A DNA stretch of 64,000 nt from Quillaja saponaria (GCA_029379385.1 CM055618.1:8628134-8692133), one strand, 5' to 3'. Positions 1 through 12,576 are shown, counted from the stretch's first letter. The notes: generated by a model not told the origin, from the sequence alone. Made by a program: numbers and translations.

Positions 1-55
1 AAAGAAAGGAAAAAAATAAACAACCATGTACTTCAGATTAAAAATACAAAGCTAC

Positions 56-3000
56 CTGGACACCAGCATAGCGCTTCCAAGCTTTATCCAGTTTGTAATC
101 TGTAGAGATTAGGCGATAATTCGATAATGCAAGTTCATAATCTCGTAACATAAAGGCATAGTCACCCGAAACTCGGATTTGAGATTCAATGGAGCTGAAG
201 GTATACCTTCAACAATGAAGAGAAAAAAACAAATTATAAGAATGCAAGGAATAAAATGAGAATAGGAATATAAATAAAATGTGTATAGCATACATAGAAC
301 CAGTTGGCGAATCTACGACATCTTCCTTCCCTTTTCTCCACCATAAGTTTTTAATTTGGTTTCTAAAACCTTTCCTTGTTGCAGAAACCTAAACAAAAGA
401 ACGTGTCATAAAGAAGAGACAAGGACGAGCAAAGAACAAGGTAAGCATAAATAATAGTAAGTACACTTCTCCTTATACCTGAACTTAGAAATTCTAAAGA
501 AATAGTACCTGTTGATTAAGCACACGAATCTTCTGCTCTATATATGTGGAATGATGTGTTTAGATGATAAATCTTGCATGAGATCTTTGACCTGCACCCA
601 GACTACACAAATGAGATGGTAGACACAACAACTATAATTGAATCAAGAGATCTTAAAGAACCAAGTTAAATAATATTTTAAACAACTGGTGGTGACAAGA
701 AAGTACCTCACTAATATCATCAACATTAAGAAAGCAACCAAGATGCTGACTAGGTGAAGCATCAGATTTCTGTCATAGTACATGAGAAAGGGAAAAAAAA
801 AAAAGCCGAAACCTCACTAATCATCTCTGATGTTGAAAGGAAATTTTTTTATTTATATAACTTTTGCAAGAGAACAAGAGGAAAAGAAGGAAAATAAAAG
901 GTGGAACAAGAGGAAGATACAAATTCTAAAACTAACTTACATATGGAGCCCAAGGGTTCTCTTGATGTTTTAGCTGCACATTTTGTGAAGAGTTGATACA
1001 AACTAACTAACAGTCACTTGAACCAAACTTACTCCTCATTTCTGCCAATAATTTAGTTGCTCTGACAAAAAAGAATAGAAACTCATAAAAATGTAATCTC
1101 ATTACAACTTAATCTTCAATGAGGAGTGAGGACTATAGATTGTGAAGGAAACATGTAACTCATGGCTAAAATCAAAGTCAATATTAGGTAAGAGGACAGA
1201 AACTACAATTGACATTTCTTATAATCTAAAGATGGAGAATATCATTTTTCATTCTGATAATAATGCTTAAAATTTATAGGCAATGCAAACAGTGAAGCAG
1301 TAGCTCTCTCAACTAACAAACTACAAAAACAAAACAAAATTTTAAACTTTGAAGCAGATAAACAAAATAAAAATGTTAGTATTATTAATAATGGGATCTA
1401 GTTCAAGTCAAAACGTCAAATTAGAAAAACTCAGATTTTTCTCAATTGCAAAATTACCGACAATTCCCCTATGATACCACTTCCTTCAATAAGTACTAAT
1501 TCGACATGGTCAAAATTTAGATTAATTATGTTTAAGAAAGTAAAGGTTACTAAATATCTTCTCTCAATGCAAAAACTTTATAGAGATGGGACAACCTTGT
1601 AATTAGCAAATTCAAATAAATCTATTTAAGGGGTAGTATCTTTTTTCATTTTGAAAAGTAAATGTTACTTAGTTCTAGAGGAAATAAGGATGAAAATTGT
1701 TTATGGAATTGTTCTTTCTTTGGTGATTTAGGAAGTGTGGTTGGAACGTAGTGCACTAATTTTTCGAAACCATGGCATTTTCTCTGGGATAAAACTATTT
1801 TTCATCTTCTTTTTGGTGCTCTACTTCAAGACTGTTTTTGGGTATTGCTTTAGTTGACATGCAGAAAAATTGGTGAGCTCTATTGTATTAGGCTTGTCTT
1901 TTTCTAGCTTTAGGTACGTTTAGGAGGACATCATGTCCTCCTCCATGTACTTCTTTCTTACTTCAAAATATTTTTTTTCAAAATTACTAAAAACCAAAGG
2001 AGACACAACCCATGTACACGAGAAGCAAGGAAACACAAGGAGATCAGGCCAAAAAATTCAACGTCTATAAATTCCAGCAATGATCCCAAAGAAACAAAAA
2101 GAGGATCAATAGGAAAGAATAGAAAATAAGCTTAATAAACTACTCGATCCATGCTCCAAAAAAATGATCCTCATCCGTACTAGGAAATCCATTTCTTAGG
2201 TATTTCCCATTCTTATTTCCTTTACTCAAATATAAGGATGGAGATGTGTCTTGAATTCGGTTTCGTGAGGATATTTGGTAAGGGGATACTCTTTTGTAGT
2301 TGCTTTCCCCATGTTATATAGTGTTTCTATTCTTTGTGATGTTCCCATTACCGTACTTCGGAAGTTCAATGATTTAGGGGAGCTTTCACTTCTCTAGAAA
2401 TCCAAATGATAAGAAGGCCATGGATCTATTTTTGTTCTTAATATTCTTGATTCGGTTCACATTACTAAGGGATCTAACAGTAAGCTTTGGACACTAGATA
2501 GTGTAGCGTGATTTCCAGCTAGTTTTTCCTTTCTTAGCTCATGACCCCACTCCACTTGCTTCCCTCTTGATCTCTTTTGGAATGCTAAAGCTCCCTCTAC
2601 GGTTGAAGCTTTTGTGTGGTCAATTATGTTATTTATTAGTTTAGAAGCTTTCAGTACAAGAAGAAAGGGAAGATTATTTGGAGAAGTGCTATGTTTGCTA
2701 TGGTTTGGCGTATATGGCTAGAGGGGCATACAAGGATCAATATATTGACATTGAAGCTGCTTCATGGTAAAATTATTTTATTTGCTTCTTTAAGGGCTTC
2801 TCCTTTAGGGGCCTTTCTAGAGTTTCTTTAGCTGATATCAAAAGGGATTGGATGCTTGTTTTGTATTAATTTTCTTTTTCTTTCTTTATTTCACTTCTTA
2901 AAAGAGAACTTCTCTTCCTCCTTCTTGTACTCTGTACTTCCACTTTAATACAATTTCTTCTTTTATCTAAAAATAAATAACTAAATTACTTCCTACTGAA

Positions 3001-6000
3001 GCCAAATAATCATTGGTGTCAATATCACGAGTTTAACTCGTAAGATTGCACGATCTTACAATCTCACATACCCCAAATGATTAAAAACGTGTCAAAAATT
3101 GTAATTTAGCAAGATCAAAGTAAGATCAGTAGGATTGGATGTAAAATCATAAGATCAGTAAGATCAGACCGATCCTATGGATCTTGGAAAAAATCATTAT
3201 GAGCTGCTCTTTGGGGTTGGATTGGCTTTTTTCATCACTGGGCTTCTATAGACCATCCTAGGAACTCAATCCAAGACCATTACCACACCCTCTCAACCTC
3301 TCTTTCTATGAAAACTAGCATCCATACCTCACCTCCATCTTCCTCTTACTTTATTTTTTGGTTATCTTAGAATCTGCATCACATTTTTTATAAATATTAT
3401 TTATATTTATTATCACACAACCAAGTTTATGATAGCTAATTACCTATCCAAGGAAAAAAAAAAAAACAAATTACTACTCTAATCTATGCTTGGTAGTTTA
3501 CAATCTATAAAGTAATTTATTGTTCATAAATTTTTTGGTCATGATGTGATAAATATGTGGGTATTTATATTTATTTTGCTCTTATGTTTGACATTATAAC
3601 TTATTACAGGTATATTTATATTTTTAAGAGGTATTTTACAAATTTTTTAACATATTTCGATCTTATGATCCGATCTTGTAGACCCTCTACGATTTAGTTA
3701 AGATCTCGATCTTGACAACCTTGCAAATAATGCACACAAGTACTAGAACTCCGCTTTAATTAATCATGCTATAAGCATAAACAAATCTCCTACCCAATCA
3801 AGCCAAGAGATCGGTAACAGAATGGCATGATCCGAGAGATACTAAAAGGAGACTATCAACTCATAGTTCCCTAGCCACAAGGAAATATAGAAGATGATGA
3901 TTCACTGTCTCTGTCACATTTGGCCCTACAACACAATCAAGATATATCTCTAAAAATTACCGTCTATGCAACTATGATTCAGAGAAATTGTTCAAACAGC
4001 CAAAAGAAAGGCGGAATAAGCAAACTTGGAAGAAATTTTAGCCTACAACCATTTTTCCAACAGAAATCCCCCTTCCCTAACAAGCTACTGCAAGTGACAG
4101 GTCTTAATAGACTTCATACTTACTAAACTTCTAGCTTAGAATATTATATCCCTCTCCACACCACACACTGCTCCTAGAAAGATATTAAATAAGATGTCTT
4201 GGAGTCAATGCCTTACCCTTGCAAGGACTGTTTATACTGATCAGTCTAGTGAGTAGTCCAACATGAGGAATTCAAATAATTGGACACAATAAAATCATCT
4301 ATGGTGGTGAGTGAATGATTAAGAGACAATACTTCAAACAAATCCAAAAGCAAAACAACTTCCCTAAAATACAAAAGCATCCATTCACCATTTTAAAGCT
4401 AACATGCTTCACAAGAGCTAAGCCACTCCTACTCGCTTTCCACAGTCCCCCTTTAAGGGAACACCAAACAAGTAAAAAAAGACAAGCCAACCCTACTGAA
4501 CCCATATTTAGCACCCACATCTCGTATATTCGATCCAAGGACATACTTGATTGACATGCAACTTTTGCATTCTCCAAACAAATCTTCAAAATGTTTACCA
4601 TATGCTATAAGGTAACACAAAACCTTTTTAGCTACCCAATTTCCTTTTAGAGAAGGAAAACAAAATCTTAACTTCCTAGCGCAATCTTGTTGCATGATAA
4701 ACTTACGATTCTTCTTCTTTATGTTGTGGGTGTGGGTGCGCTTGTGTGGCTCGGCCATAATAATTTTACAACATCCATTATAATAATTTCCAATAAGATT
4801 TATATGAATATATGTCATTGTCAAACTAAACACGACAATGTGAGACAACTTTAATACATTGTATCTCAAAACAAGATAAGAACCAGGATACCTGTCTGGA
4901 GGCCCATCTTGATTATCATGCACCAATAAAAAATCCTTCAAAATCTTCGGATCCATTGCACCATCATTAAGAAGGGAAGGCAACTTGTTAGTGTTGAAGA
5001 GGTCAACGAATCTGTTAATAGGTTGTTCATCCTTTGAAGATGCAACCAGAAGACCTGCAAGGTATTTTTACAGGAAAACCAATATAATCAAAAAGGTACT
5101 TGGAAATTGAGGAGTGGGAGAGGATAAAAAGACCCAAAAAAAAATTTGGAGGGCATATTGATCCAGAGCAGATAAATAACCAAAACTGTTAAGAGAAATG
5201 AAAGAAAGACAAGAAGAGGTCTAACTAATTTCAAAACGTTACATGCCACAGGATGGTCAAAAGCTTCATGGTCTGAAAAGGACACCATATGGACTAGCTG
5301 TTTATTGAAACACTGAAACCACGATGGTGGATTTCCAGATTCAGAACCTACAAAAGAGAGCCATTTATTACACGTTGGTCACTCCAAGTCTTAGACAAAA
5401 CAAGAGGTTCAAAATACCAGAGATCAATATTTTACATGAGTAAAATAAAGTAATAAAAAATTAATTAAAAAAGATGCTAGGAGAAATATGAAATACCTGA
5501 GTTCAACATTTTACAGTTATTTCATTTTACATGAGTAAAATAAAGTCATGAAAAATTATTTTTTTTTTTTTTTTTTTTTTTTAAAATGCTAGGAGAAATA
5601 TGAACAATAATTCAGAGATTGTAGCTTCCTCAAAAAAATAAAAGTAAGAAAGATTATGCAGAGTATATTACTTACTGACTAGTGCATTACTAATTTGGGG
5701 TGCATCCGAACACAATTCTGAAAGGTCTTTCTCCCCAGCCTGTGTAATAATTTCCTTCAATTTCTTTTTACCTACCTAGTAAACAAAATAACAGATGTAA
5801 AGATAAAATGAACCATAACCAGAAACAAATCAGGTACTTAAATCATGACATATGTGCAGTCATATGTATGTAAAAATAGCTAATGTTCATTACTATGTAT
5901 TTCAACCTCAAGCATAAGGAGAAAATTGATTTTTCATACTTTTCTCAAGTGGCAAGTTACTAGGCAAAAACTATAACTTCAATAGATATATTTATAGAAA

Positions 6001-6754
6001 AATAAAAAACATGTAGCAGGTTGAAATTTAGTGTTTCAAGTTTAGTGCCTGATGGAGTATTCGTATGAGCCTAAAATTCCTCATATTTCAACTTAATTGA
6101 TGTATCAAATATATAATCTTAAACAGATAAAGAGCATGTACAAGTTCAAAATTCCAGATAGTTTCACTTTGTGTATGTGATGAAAGATGCCCACAATCTC
6201 AAATCCTCACATTGTTTCTTGAACATATATATAATATTTGGAATGCAGTTGAGTCCAACATTCTCACAATTCTCTTTTGAACTGTTGTTGTCTAGTAAAA
6301 TTAGGGGGATATTAACCTATTCTGTCTACTGGTAAAAGATACACGAAACAAAATCATATATATGTACCATTTTAGTTTTCTTAGCATAGAAATGACCCAT
6401 TGAACAATTACCTCCAAATTTGGTTGCTTGACATCAGAAGCATAATATAACCGTAATTTAAACTTCTGAAGCCTGTAGGGTTGGTCACTGGCTGTCCGTT
6501 CAGGCACTGCAATAATCCAACCACACTATATAAAAACCATTGTTCTAGCCATTTACAACATCTGCCAGTAGAGAGGTCAAGGAATTACCATCGATGTTGT
6601 TGAAGGAGCTGAAGGGATTAAGCATCTGAAGGAAGGAGAGGCCGTTCTTTAGGCAGGCCTCTTCGACGAGAGGAGTAGAAAGAACCATTACAACCGGAGA
6701 GATCTCTTCCAATAGCATTCTGCCAAGAGAAGTGTTTGCCGGATCCACCGTCAT
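56..6754 (-). CDS. TRAPPC8: TRAPP complex subunit 8 (TRAPPC8), N-terminal part, 10 exons, frame broken twice
   Basis: TRAPPC8 is a subunit of a TRAPP tethering complex that acts at Golgi/ER membranes and in autophagy (family knowledge). Conserved blocks read in order on the minus strand: a start with DPANTSLGRMLLEEISP, then RTASDQPYRLQKFKLRL, QAGEKDLSELCSDAPQI, EAFDHPVAC, DLMQDLSSKHIIP, SATRKGFRNQIK and GDYAFMLRDYELALSNYR. Coding exons fitted to GT-AG sites with consistent phase: 6589-6754, 6412-6506, 5676-5775, 5243-5347, 4892-5054, 941-1061, 707-769, 509-591, 294-388 and 56-206; the gene continues past position 1. The ATG at 6754 is chosen because the family starts close to DPAN, although the frame stays open upstream to about 7105. 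Exon 941-1061 contains an in-frame TAG (1007-1009) and exon 509-591 carries two extra bases that create a TAG at 538-540. All splice sites look usable. It could be a recent pseudogene, a damaged allele or assembly error. Identity is very likely; functional state is uncertain. Confidence 0.9.
1725..1975 (+). mobile_element. LINE ORF2 3' fragment (decayed), in TRAPPC8 intron 5
   Basis: Conceptual translation gives a WLERSALIF block followed, after a frame change, by LWDKTIFHLLFGALL. These resemble the tail after the zinc-binding/RNase H part of plant LINE ORF2 (WxERNxRIF ... WDxIxFLASLW). It runs opposite to the host gene, has several frame changes and no identifiable ends. A separate insertion from the next LINE fragment is likely because the same ORF2 region recurs there. 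Confidence 0.55.
2165..2965 (+). mobile_element. LINE ORF2 zf-RVT relic with 3' tail, in TRAPPC8 intron 5
   Basis: The plus strand shows, across broken frames, RFREDIWWGDTLL, FWNAKAPSTVEAFVW and KGKIIWRSAMFAMVWRIWLE. These match the end of reverse transcriptase and the zf-RVT domain of plant L1-type LINEs (FWEDIWWGD, WKSKAPPKVKAFVW, WLERN). The fragment ends with a C/T-rich tail near ACTTTAATACAATTTC, typical of these elements. Stops and shifts show it is dead. It is antisense to TRAPPC8, so it does not add coding sequence to the host. Confidence 0.75.
3014..3720. mobile_element. MITE-like element with diverged inverted ends
   Basis: The left end (TGGTGTCAATATCACGAG, then TTAACT) resembles the reverse complement of the right end (CTCGATCTTGACAACC), and both subterminal regions are rich in AAGATC/GATCTT words. 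The inside is AT-rich without coding sequence. The ends match over roughly 35 bp with many differences. No target duplication was confirmed. Confidence 0.45.
3721..4891. other. Rest of TRAPPC8 intron 5, no recognised feature
   Basis: Intronic sequence between the MITE-like element and the exon at 4892. Open stretches of up to about 100 codons exist on the minus strand at 4299-4983, but they have no start, domain or codon pattern that I recognise. I call no gene here. Confidence 0.5.
5421..5604. repeat. Imperfect direct duplication in TRAPPC8 intron 3
   Basis: The words TTTACATGAGTAAAATAAAG and GATGCTAGGAGAAATATGAA (second copy AATGCTAGGAGAAATATGAA) occur twice, with TTTACATGAG starting at 5431 and 5525. 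The second copy carries a T run of about 20 bases at 5560-5582. Confidence 0.75.
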
Positions 6755-7030
6755 CTTCTTACTCCCCGGAGTCTGAAGTTTGCCGATACGATACGAAGGT
6801 TCACTCTCGGCATTCAAACGTTGCGGTCGAGCTTCTTCTCGTTGTGAATCGTGCGAAACAGTAGGAAAAAGACACTTCGCAGTCGTAGATCTGATTTGGT
6901 CGTCTACTAGTACTCTGGCTCCGCGAGTGCCTGAGAAAGGAGGAGGAAGAAACGCTGCGTTTAGTAAATTTCTCCGCCCACTTACTTCTTCCTGTTTTGG
7001 AAGGTAAGCCCAGCTGAATAATCTCAGCCC
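6755..7030 (-). promoter_or_regulatory. TRAPPC8: TRAPPC8 5' UTR and proximal promoter region
   Basis: This block upstream of the conserved ATG is much more GC-rich than the DNA beyond 7100, as expected for a transcribed leader of a housekeeping gene. The coding frame stays open through it, so a longer N terminus is formally possible. I see no clear TATA box. Confidence 0.4.
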
Positions 7031-7105
7031 AAAACTCTTGTCTAAACTAACGAGTAACATCATAGAGCGCCTTAATAAATTGAGCTTTTTATATATGCAT
7101 TTCAT

Positions 7106-8863
7106 ACACGTTATTTTTCTTTCTAACTTGTAATTTTTTTAATTTTATCCAACATAGTTTAGATTTCACAAATAAATGTAAACAATAATATATCTCATTT
7201 TTATGCATAAAATGATTTAACATAACAATCATGATTAAAAAAATTTTAAATTATTTAATTATGTTTCTTTCATATAAATTTTATTATGGAATTTTTTTTT
7301 ATTTTTTATTTTTACTTTCTCCATTAAACTTTGAAAAAATTATTTCAAAGTAAACGAAAATTAGTATATCGAAAGAAAAAAAAAATGTGTGAGGAATATA
7401 TGAAAAATTAAATATAAAAAATAAAAAAAGGGAGAGAAATTTTCTAAAAATTTATCAATAGAGAAAGGAAAAAAAAAAATGATAAGTCAAGAATGGATTT
7501 GTACAAGAGAAATTAAATAATTAAAAAATAATTCCTAATTGTGAGATTTTTCATACAAATTTTGCTTATGCATAAAAAATAAGATATTATATTACCAATT
7601 TATTTCGTTAAAAAAAATATCTAAAGAATTTAAATTACAAGGGGTTAAATGTAAAAAATTACATATGAGCATTATTACGTTAGTTTGGATGGTAAAATTA
7701 TTATTTTTTCAAACATTAGAGACATTTATTTAATATTCAAACTATATACACAGAAAATTACAATTAGTCAAACCATAGGAGGTAAAATATAAAAAATTCT
7801 AATAAATTAACTAATGATAAAAATTCAAAGGTTTGCTAATATTTTATTTTAAAATGTAATCTACAAATATAAAATATTTGTGCTAATTATAATTTAATTT
7901 AATAAATTCACAAGTTACTAGTCAAAGATAACTAAATATGAAAATGTCAGTTGGTTCAACTTGTTGAATCAAATAAAAATTTGATTATCAATTTAACATT
8001 ATCCTAAATATTATAATTTTGATAATTACAATTCATAAGAAAATAAACTATCATTTAGTTACATTTTTTGTCTTTGCATATGCTGGAAGTCAACAGCTAA
8101 ATATAAGAAGAACAATTTATTTGTTTAATCATACATTCGAAGGTCCCTCAATTGCAAGATGAAGCCATCTGTTGAAGTTGATTCTCTAAGAAGCTCTTTC
8201 TTGAATTTGATCCACTAAGAAACATACTACTAAAGTTAATCTACTTAAACAACAGGCTCTAAACATTATAATGAAAAGTTGAATGATGAAATGCACCATT
8301 TCATTAACTTACATCTACTAAAGCTCTTAGTATTTAGGTAGTCGAAGCTTATCAATGACTGAGAGTTACCAAAACTCACCGTTTTATTTAAATGACAATA
8401 GATGTTCCAGTCAACTGAATATCTCGTATATTCTAAAGCTTAAGTATTTCATCAAGTGATCAAACTCAATCTATATTGATCATACTTAGAAGATGATGTG
8501 TTTGCTTATGAATTTGAAGATAGTCAAACCTGACACAAAAGCCTGTAGCACACTAAGTCAAAAAGCACAAAACAGGCCAAGTTGCACCAAATTAGCAAAA
8601 TCTTCTAAAGCAACCTCAAAAGCATCACCCAAGACCATCTCTCTAAACTAAACTCATTCAACATGTCTTTTCTACTTAGAAACGGCTAAAATATCGGAGC
8701 TCCTAATAACTACCCATTACTCCATCTACTTGCATAACAACTACAACTTTTCCATATTTTATCTTTTAATAACTATCTATTTTCACTCACACACTAACTC
8801 CTCTTTTTCATTTTAAATAGAAGTAAAAAACTTAAAAAAAGTCTATAAAGCTTGAATTGATGG
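7106..8863. other. AT-rich intergenic stretch
   Basis: Very AT-rich between about 7100 and 8080, then more balanced sequence to the Gypsy element. I see no coding sequence, RNA gene or paired repeat ends. The part from 8080 could be an old LTR or promoter-like fragment, but nothing supports a specific call. Confidence 0.5.
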
Positions 8864-8868
8864 CCTAG

Positions 8869-9419
8869 TGTCACGGGCCGACTTTGCTAGCACGCAAAGA
8901 CGCCTATGTAGCACTTGCTAACCCCTCATGGGTAGCAAGTCAGCTTCTCCAATACCCCTTGGGTTTCAACCCGCAATGCTAGTGAGCAACGATGTAAGCA
9001 AAATGTAGCAAGAAAGCAAATACAACACAGTTTGCAAGAAAGGGCTTCAACTTCTCATTAATTGAAAAATGATCAAATTACAATGCTATCAAAATACTCT
9101 TGGCATGCTCTCGACATGGCTACAACATAGGCAAATGGCTTGGTATAGGGGGAGTTACAAGCAACACCAAGACCTTTGACACTCATCTGACAAGTTCATG
9201 TACAATTTTGAATTTTCTCACATATACACCCCCTAAAAAGCTTTATGCGCCATAACCTCTCTGGCAAGAGGATCATATTTCCCAGTTGCCCGACTATCCT
9301 TGGCTACCTATTTATAAAAATGTCATCGTGTCATGACATATGCCTAGCTACCCACAATGTGCCCATCACAAGGCAAGCAGCCATGTGCAACATGCACTAG
9401 ACAAGCTTGGGTTTTGACA
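8869..9419 (-). repeat. 3' LTR of chromovirus
   Basis: 551 bp bounded by TGTCA...TGACA. On the minus strand it starts right after the polypurine tract (TGTCAAAACCC) and ends CCCGTGACA. Its 8869-9334 part aligns with 14140-14610. Confidence 0.88.
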
Positions 9420-9431
9420 TTCTCTCCACTT
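9420..9431 (-). other. Polypurine tract of chromovirus
   Basis: Minus strand AAGTGGAGAGAA lies directly before the 3' LTR start TGTCA; it is the expected plus-strand DNA primer of the element. Confidence 0.8.
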
Positions 9432-9449
9432 AATTGGTCGACATCCTCG

Positions 9450-9873
9450 TTGACTCAGCTGCTTGAAAGTCTTCAATCTTTTGCTGGAACTCTGACATAT
9501 TTTCAGTTTTCTCCCAACTGATTTCTTCATCTCCAAGACCTTTCCACTTGACTAAGAACTCAAGTCGTGGGGGTCTTCTAATAATCACTCTCCTTTTAGC
9601 TAGAATCTCCTCTGCTACTATGCTTGGTGGCTTCTTGAGGTTGACTGCTGACCTGGTTGACTAGTTACGTGCTGGATCTTTTGGATCAGGATGATACGGC
9701 TTCAAGTTAGAAACATGAATCACGGGGTGAATCTTCATCCAGGGTGGAAGGTCGATCTTATAGGCAACTTTCCCAACCTTGGAAACAATTGGAAATGGAC
9801 CTTCATACTTACGAATAAGCTTATGATCCTGTCCCCTCAGTCCCTTTAGTTGTTCCTTAGTGAGCTTGACCAA
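9450..9873 (-). pseudogene. Chromovirus integrase C-terminal tail and chromodomain
   Basis: The frame reads KYEGPFPIVSKVGKVAYKI and HPVIHVSNLKPYHPD, the integrase C-terminal segment of chromoviruses. After a TAG stop at 9661-9663 the same frame continues with LEFLVKWKGLGDEEISWE, a chromodomain signature (VKWKG, SWE). Chromodomains steer integration toward marked chromatin (family knowledge). The stop separates the chromodomain from the integrase, so it is broken here. Confidence 0.85.
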
Positions 9874-10245
9874 TACAAGATCCCCAACTTAGAACTCCAG
9901 TTGTCAACGTCCCTTGTCTACCCATTTCTTCATTCTCTTAGAAGCTTTTTCTAAGTATGCTCAAGCAATTTCAATGTTCTGCTTCTAGTCTTTGGTAAAG
10001 TGATGTGCTTTAGGACTTTTTCCTATATAAGGCCCATCAAGTGTGTGTGGTAGGAGTGGCTGCTACCTTGTAACAATCTCAAAAGGACTCCTATTTGTCG
10101 CAAAACTCTTCTGAGCATTAAAGTAATGTCTAGTAGCTTTAGCCGATTCCTCTAGTTGACACTAGCAAAATGGCACTAATATTCCTCAAGTATGCCATTG
10201 AATCTCTCAGTCTGGCCATCAGTTTGTGGATGATAGCTAGATGAG

Positions 10246-10700
10246 ATGTTAAGTTGTGAACCGAGTAGGTTGAATAATTCGGACCAGAAAGTCCCTATAA
10301 ACCTGCTATCTCAATCACTGACAATGTTCTTGGGTACACCCCAATATTTGACAACATGTTTAAAGAATAATTGTGTTATGTTTTCTACCAAGCAATATTT
10401 TGGTGCCGGGATGAATGTGGCATACTTCGAAAATCGATCCACTACCACCAAGATAGTAGATAAATCTCTCACTCTTGAAAGACTGGTAATGAAGTCCAGA
10501 GACACATTTTCCGATGGACGAGTTGGCACCGGCAACGGCACTAGTAGCCCTGTAATCTTTTTCCGTTTAACTTTGTCTTCCTAGCAGATAAGATACGTTT
10601 TGGAGTAGTTAACTGCATCCTCTCTCATCTAAAGCCAGTAATACCCCTGTTTCATAATGGCATAAGTTCTCTGCCAACCCAGGTGATCGGCCCACAAAGT
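10246..10700 (-). pseudogene. Chromovirus integrase core
   Basis: The minus strand encodes SLDFITSLSR, VVVDRFSKYATFIPAPK and WGVPKNIVSD, the first two acidic positions of the DDE integrase core, followed after a TGA by a YHPQTDGQTERFN block that holds the usual catalytic Glu region. The TGA right after VSD looks like CGA to TGA decay. A zinc-binding part lies upstream near 10600-10700. Confidence 0.85.
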
Positions 10701-10723
10701 GTCATGACACTCCCTCATTCGCG

Positions 10724-11330
10724 TCATTCGCAAGTCCCCTGCTTCGCCATCAGTAGTTCATCCTCCACCCAGAACTGAAGAGTCTTCCCTTCTTTGGCTA
10801 GGTTTATAATGGTTTGAGCAACTGGATCCTTATCCAAGTTCTCTCGAATGCGCTCTCGCATTAAAGTAGCAACACGACTAACCGATATGTGTGCTACGTA
10901 AGTCATTGCCGCAAGCTCAGCCTTGCGACTAAGGGCATCAGTTTCCTGATTACTTTTCCCTACCTTATGCTCAAACTTAAAATCAAATTTTGCTAGAAAC
11001 TTATGCCAACGGCCCTGCTTAGGTGTCAACTTTGGCTGTGTAAAGAAATGACTAATTCCCATGTTGTCAGTCTTTACAATGAACTTTGACCCCAACAAAT
11101 AATGTCTCCACACCCGCAAGTAATGAATAACAGTAGCATTTCCTTCTCTTGAGTTGTATACCTTCTCTCGGCTTGTGATAACTTATGACTCTCATAAGCA
11201 ATAGGATGATTCTCTTAAAGCAAGACTCCCCCAAGAGCATAATCAGATGCATCAGTTTGAACTTCAAAAGGCTTTGAGATATCTGGCAAGGCTAAGACAG
11301 GATCATTAATCATAGCCAACTTCATGTCTT
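10724..11330 (-). pseudogene. Chromovirus RNase H
   Basis: Fragments around 11067-11267 and 10724-11119 show the RNase H end: VWRHYLLGSKFIVKTDN (TDN acidic position), RWHKFLAKFDFKFEH and DALSRK. A frame change separates the two parts near 11070-11120. The block follows reverse transcriptase as expected for Gypsy pol. Confidence 0.82.
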
Positions 11331-11575
11331 CAAATGCAGTTTGACATGGCTCACCCCAATGCTAAATTGTGCCTTTCTTCAATAACTCTGTAAGGGGGCG
11401 CAGCTCTCCTTGAATAGCCTTTAACAAATCGCCTATAGTAATTTGCTAAAGCAAGGCAAGAGCGCAGTTTAGTCATGCTAGTGGGAGTCTTCCACTCTTG
11501 ACTGGCCTTCACCTTGTCCAAATCCATTCGAACACGACCTTGCTCAATAATGTAGCCAAGAAACTTGATCTGCTT

Positions 11576-12280
11576 CTACATGAAAGAACACTTCTCCCTT
11601 TTCACAAACAACTGATTCTCTCTCAGCCTGTCAAAAACCAGTTGCAAGTGCTTTTTGTGATCTTCTAGAGTGGAGCTATAGATTACAATGTCATCCAAGT
11701 AAACCACAACGAACTTGTCTAAGTACTCACGGAAAACCTGATTTATGAGAGTGCAAAATGTGGCTGGTGCATTCGTCAACCCAAATGGCATCACCAAGAA
11801 CTCAAATGCACCATATCGAGTGACACAAGTCGTCTTCGGCTCGTCCCCCTCCGCAATTTGAACTTGGTAATACCCGGACCTCAAGTCCAACTTTGTGAAG
11901 TACTTAGCACCACTTAGTTGGTCAAAAAGATCAGCAATAAGCAGTATAGGATAACTGTTCAGCACTGTGACCTTGTTGAGTGCCCGATAATCAACACACA
12001 TTCGCAAGGTCTCATCCTGCTTCTTCTGAAACAACACCAATGCTCCAAATGGTGCCTTTGAAGGTCTTATGAACCCCGACTCTAGTAGTTCATTCAGCTG
12101 TTTTCTGAGCTCAGCCAACTCAGGTGGTGCCATCTTGTATGGAGCTTTTACAGGTGGCTTAATGCCTGGCACTAACTCAATCTCATGATCAATACCCATG
12201 CGCGGCGGCAAGATTTGTGAAAGTTTATCAGGCATGACTCCTTCATATTCCTTCAAAATTCCTTGTATGGTTGTTGGCAC
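11576..12280 (-). pseudogene. Chromovirus reverse transcriptase
   Basis: An open stretch of 234 codons contains the RT motifs in order: [58 protein letters not shown] and YLDDIVIYS, which holds the catalytic Asp pair. It is the best preserved part of the element. The start shown is only the first Met of the open stretch, since the domain is part of a polyprotein. Confidence 0.92.
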
Positions 12281-12576
12281 TGGCTCTCCATCCCTTTGAT
12301 CCTCATAACTAAGGGTACCGCCACAAAAGTAGGTTCATGTCGCTTCACGCCATTCTTGAACTGAAGAGCCGACAGATGCTTGGTCTCACCAAGTTGTTTG
12401 ATCACTGTTGGCACCATGGCTGGCTGCTCTCCCATTATCATAAAAGAACTAGCAGTAGGGATTGGAATTGCTTTGTGAGTAAGCATAAACTCCATCCCGA
12501 GGACAACATCAAAATCGTCAATCTTGGCCACTACAAAATCGACACGGCATTCCCATATCCCAAGCTTTACAGACAC

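Noticed and set aside
4299..4983. Minus-strand open stretches of 100 and 176 codons
   Set aside because: Only the part from 4892 upward is real coding sequence (a TRAPPC8 exon). The rest is intron without motifs.
6780..7007. 75-codon plus-strand open stretch
   Set aside because: Antisense shadow of the TRAPPC8 leader and first exon.
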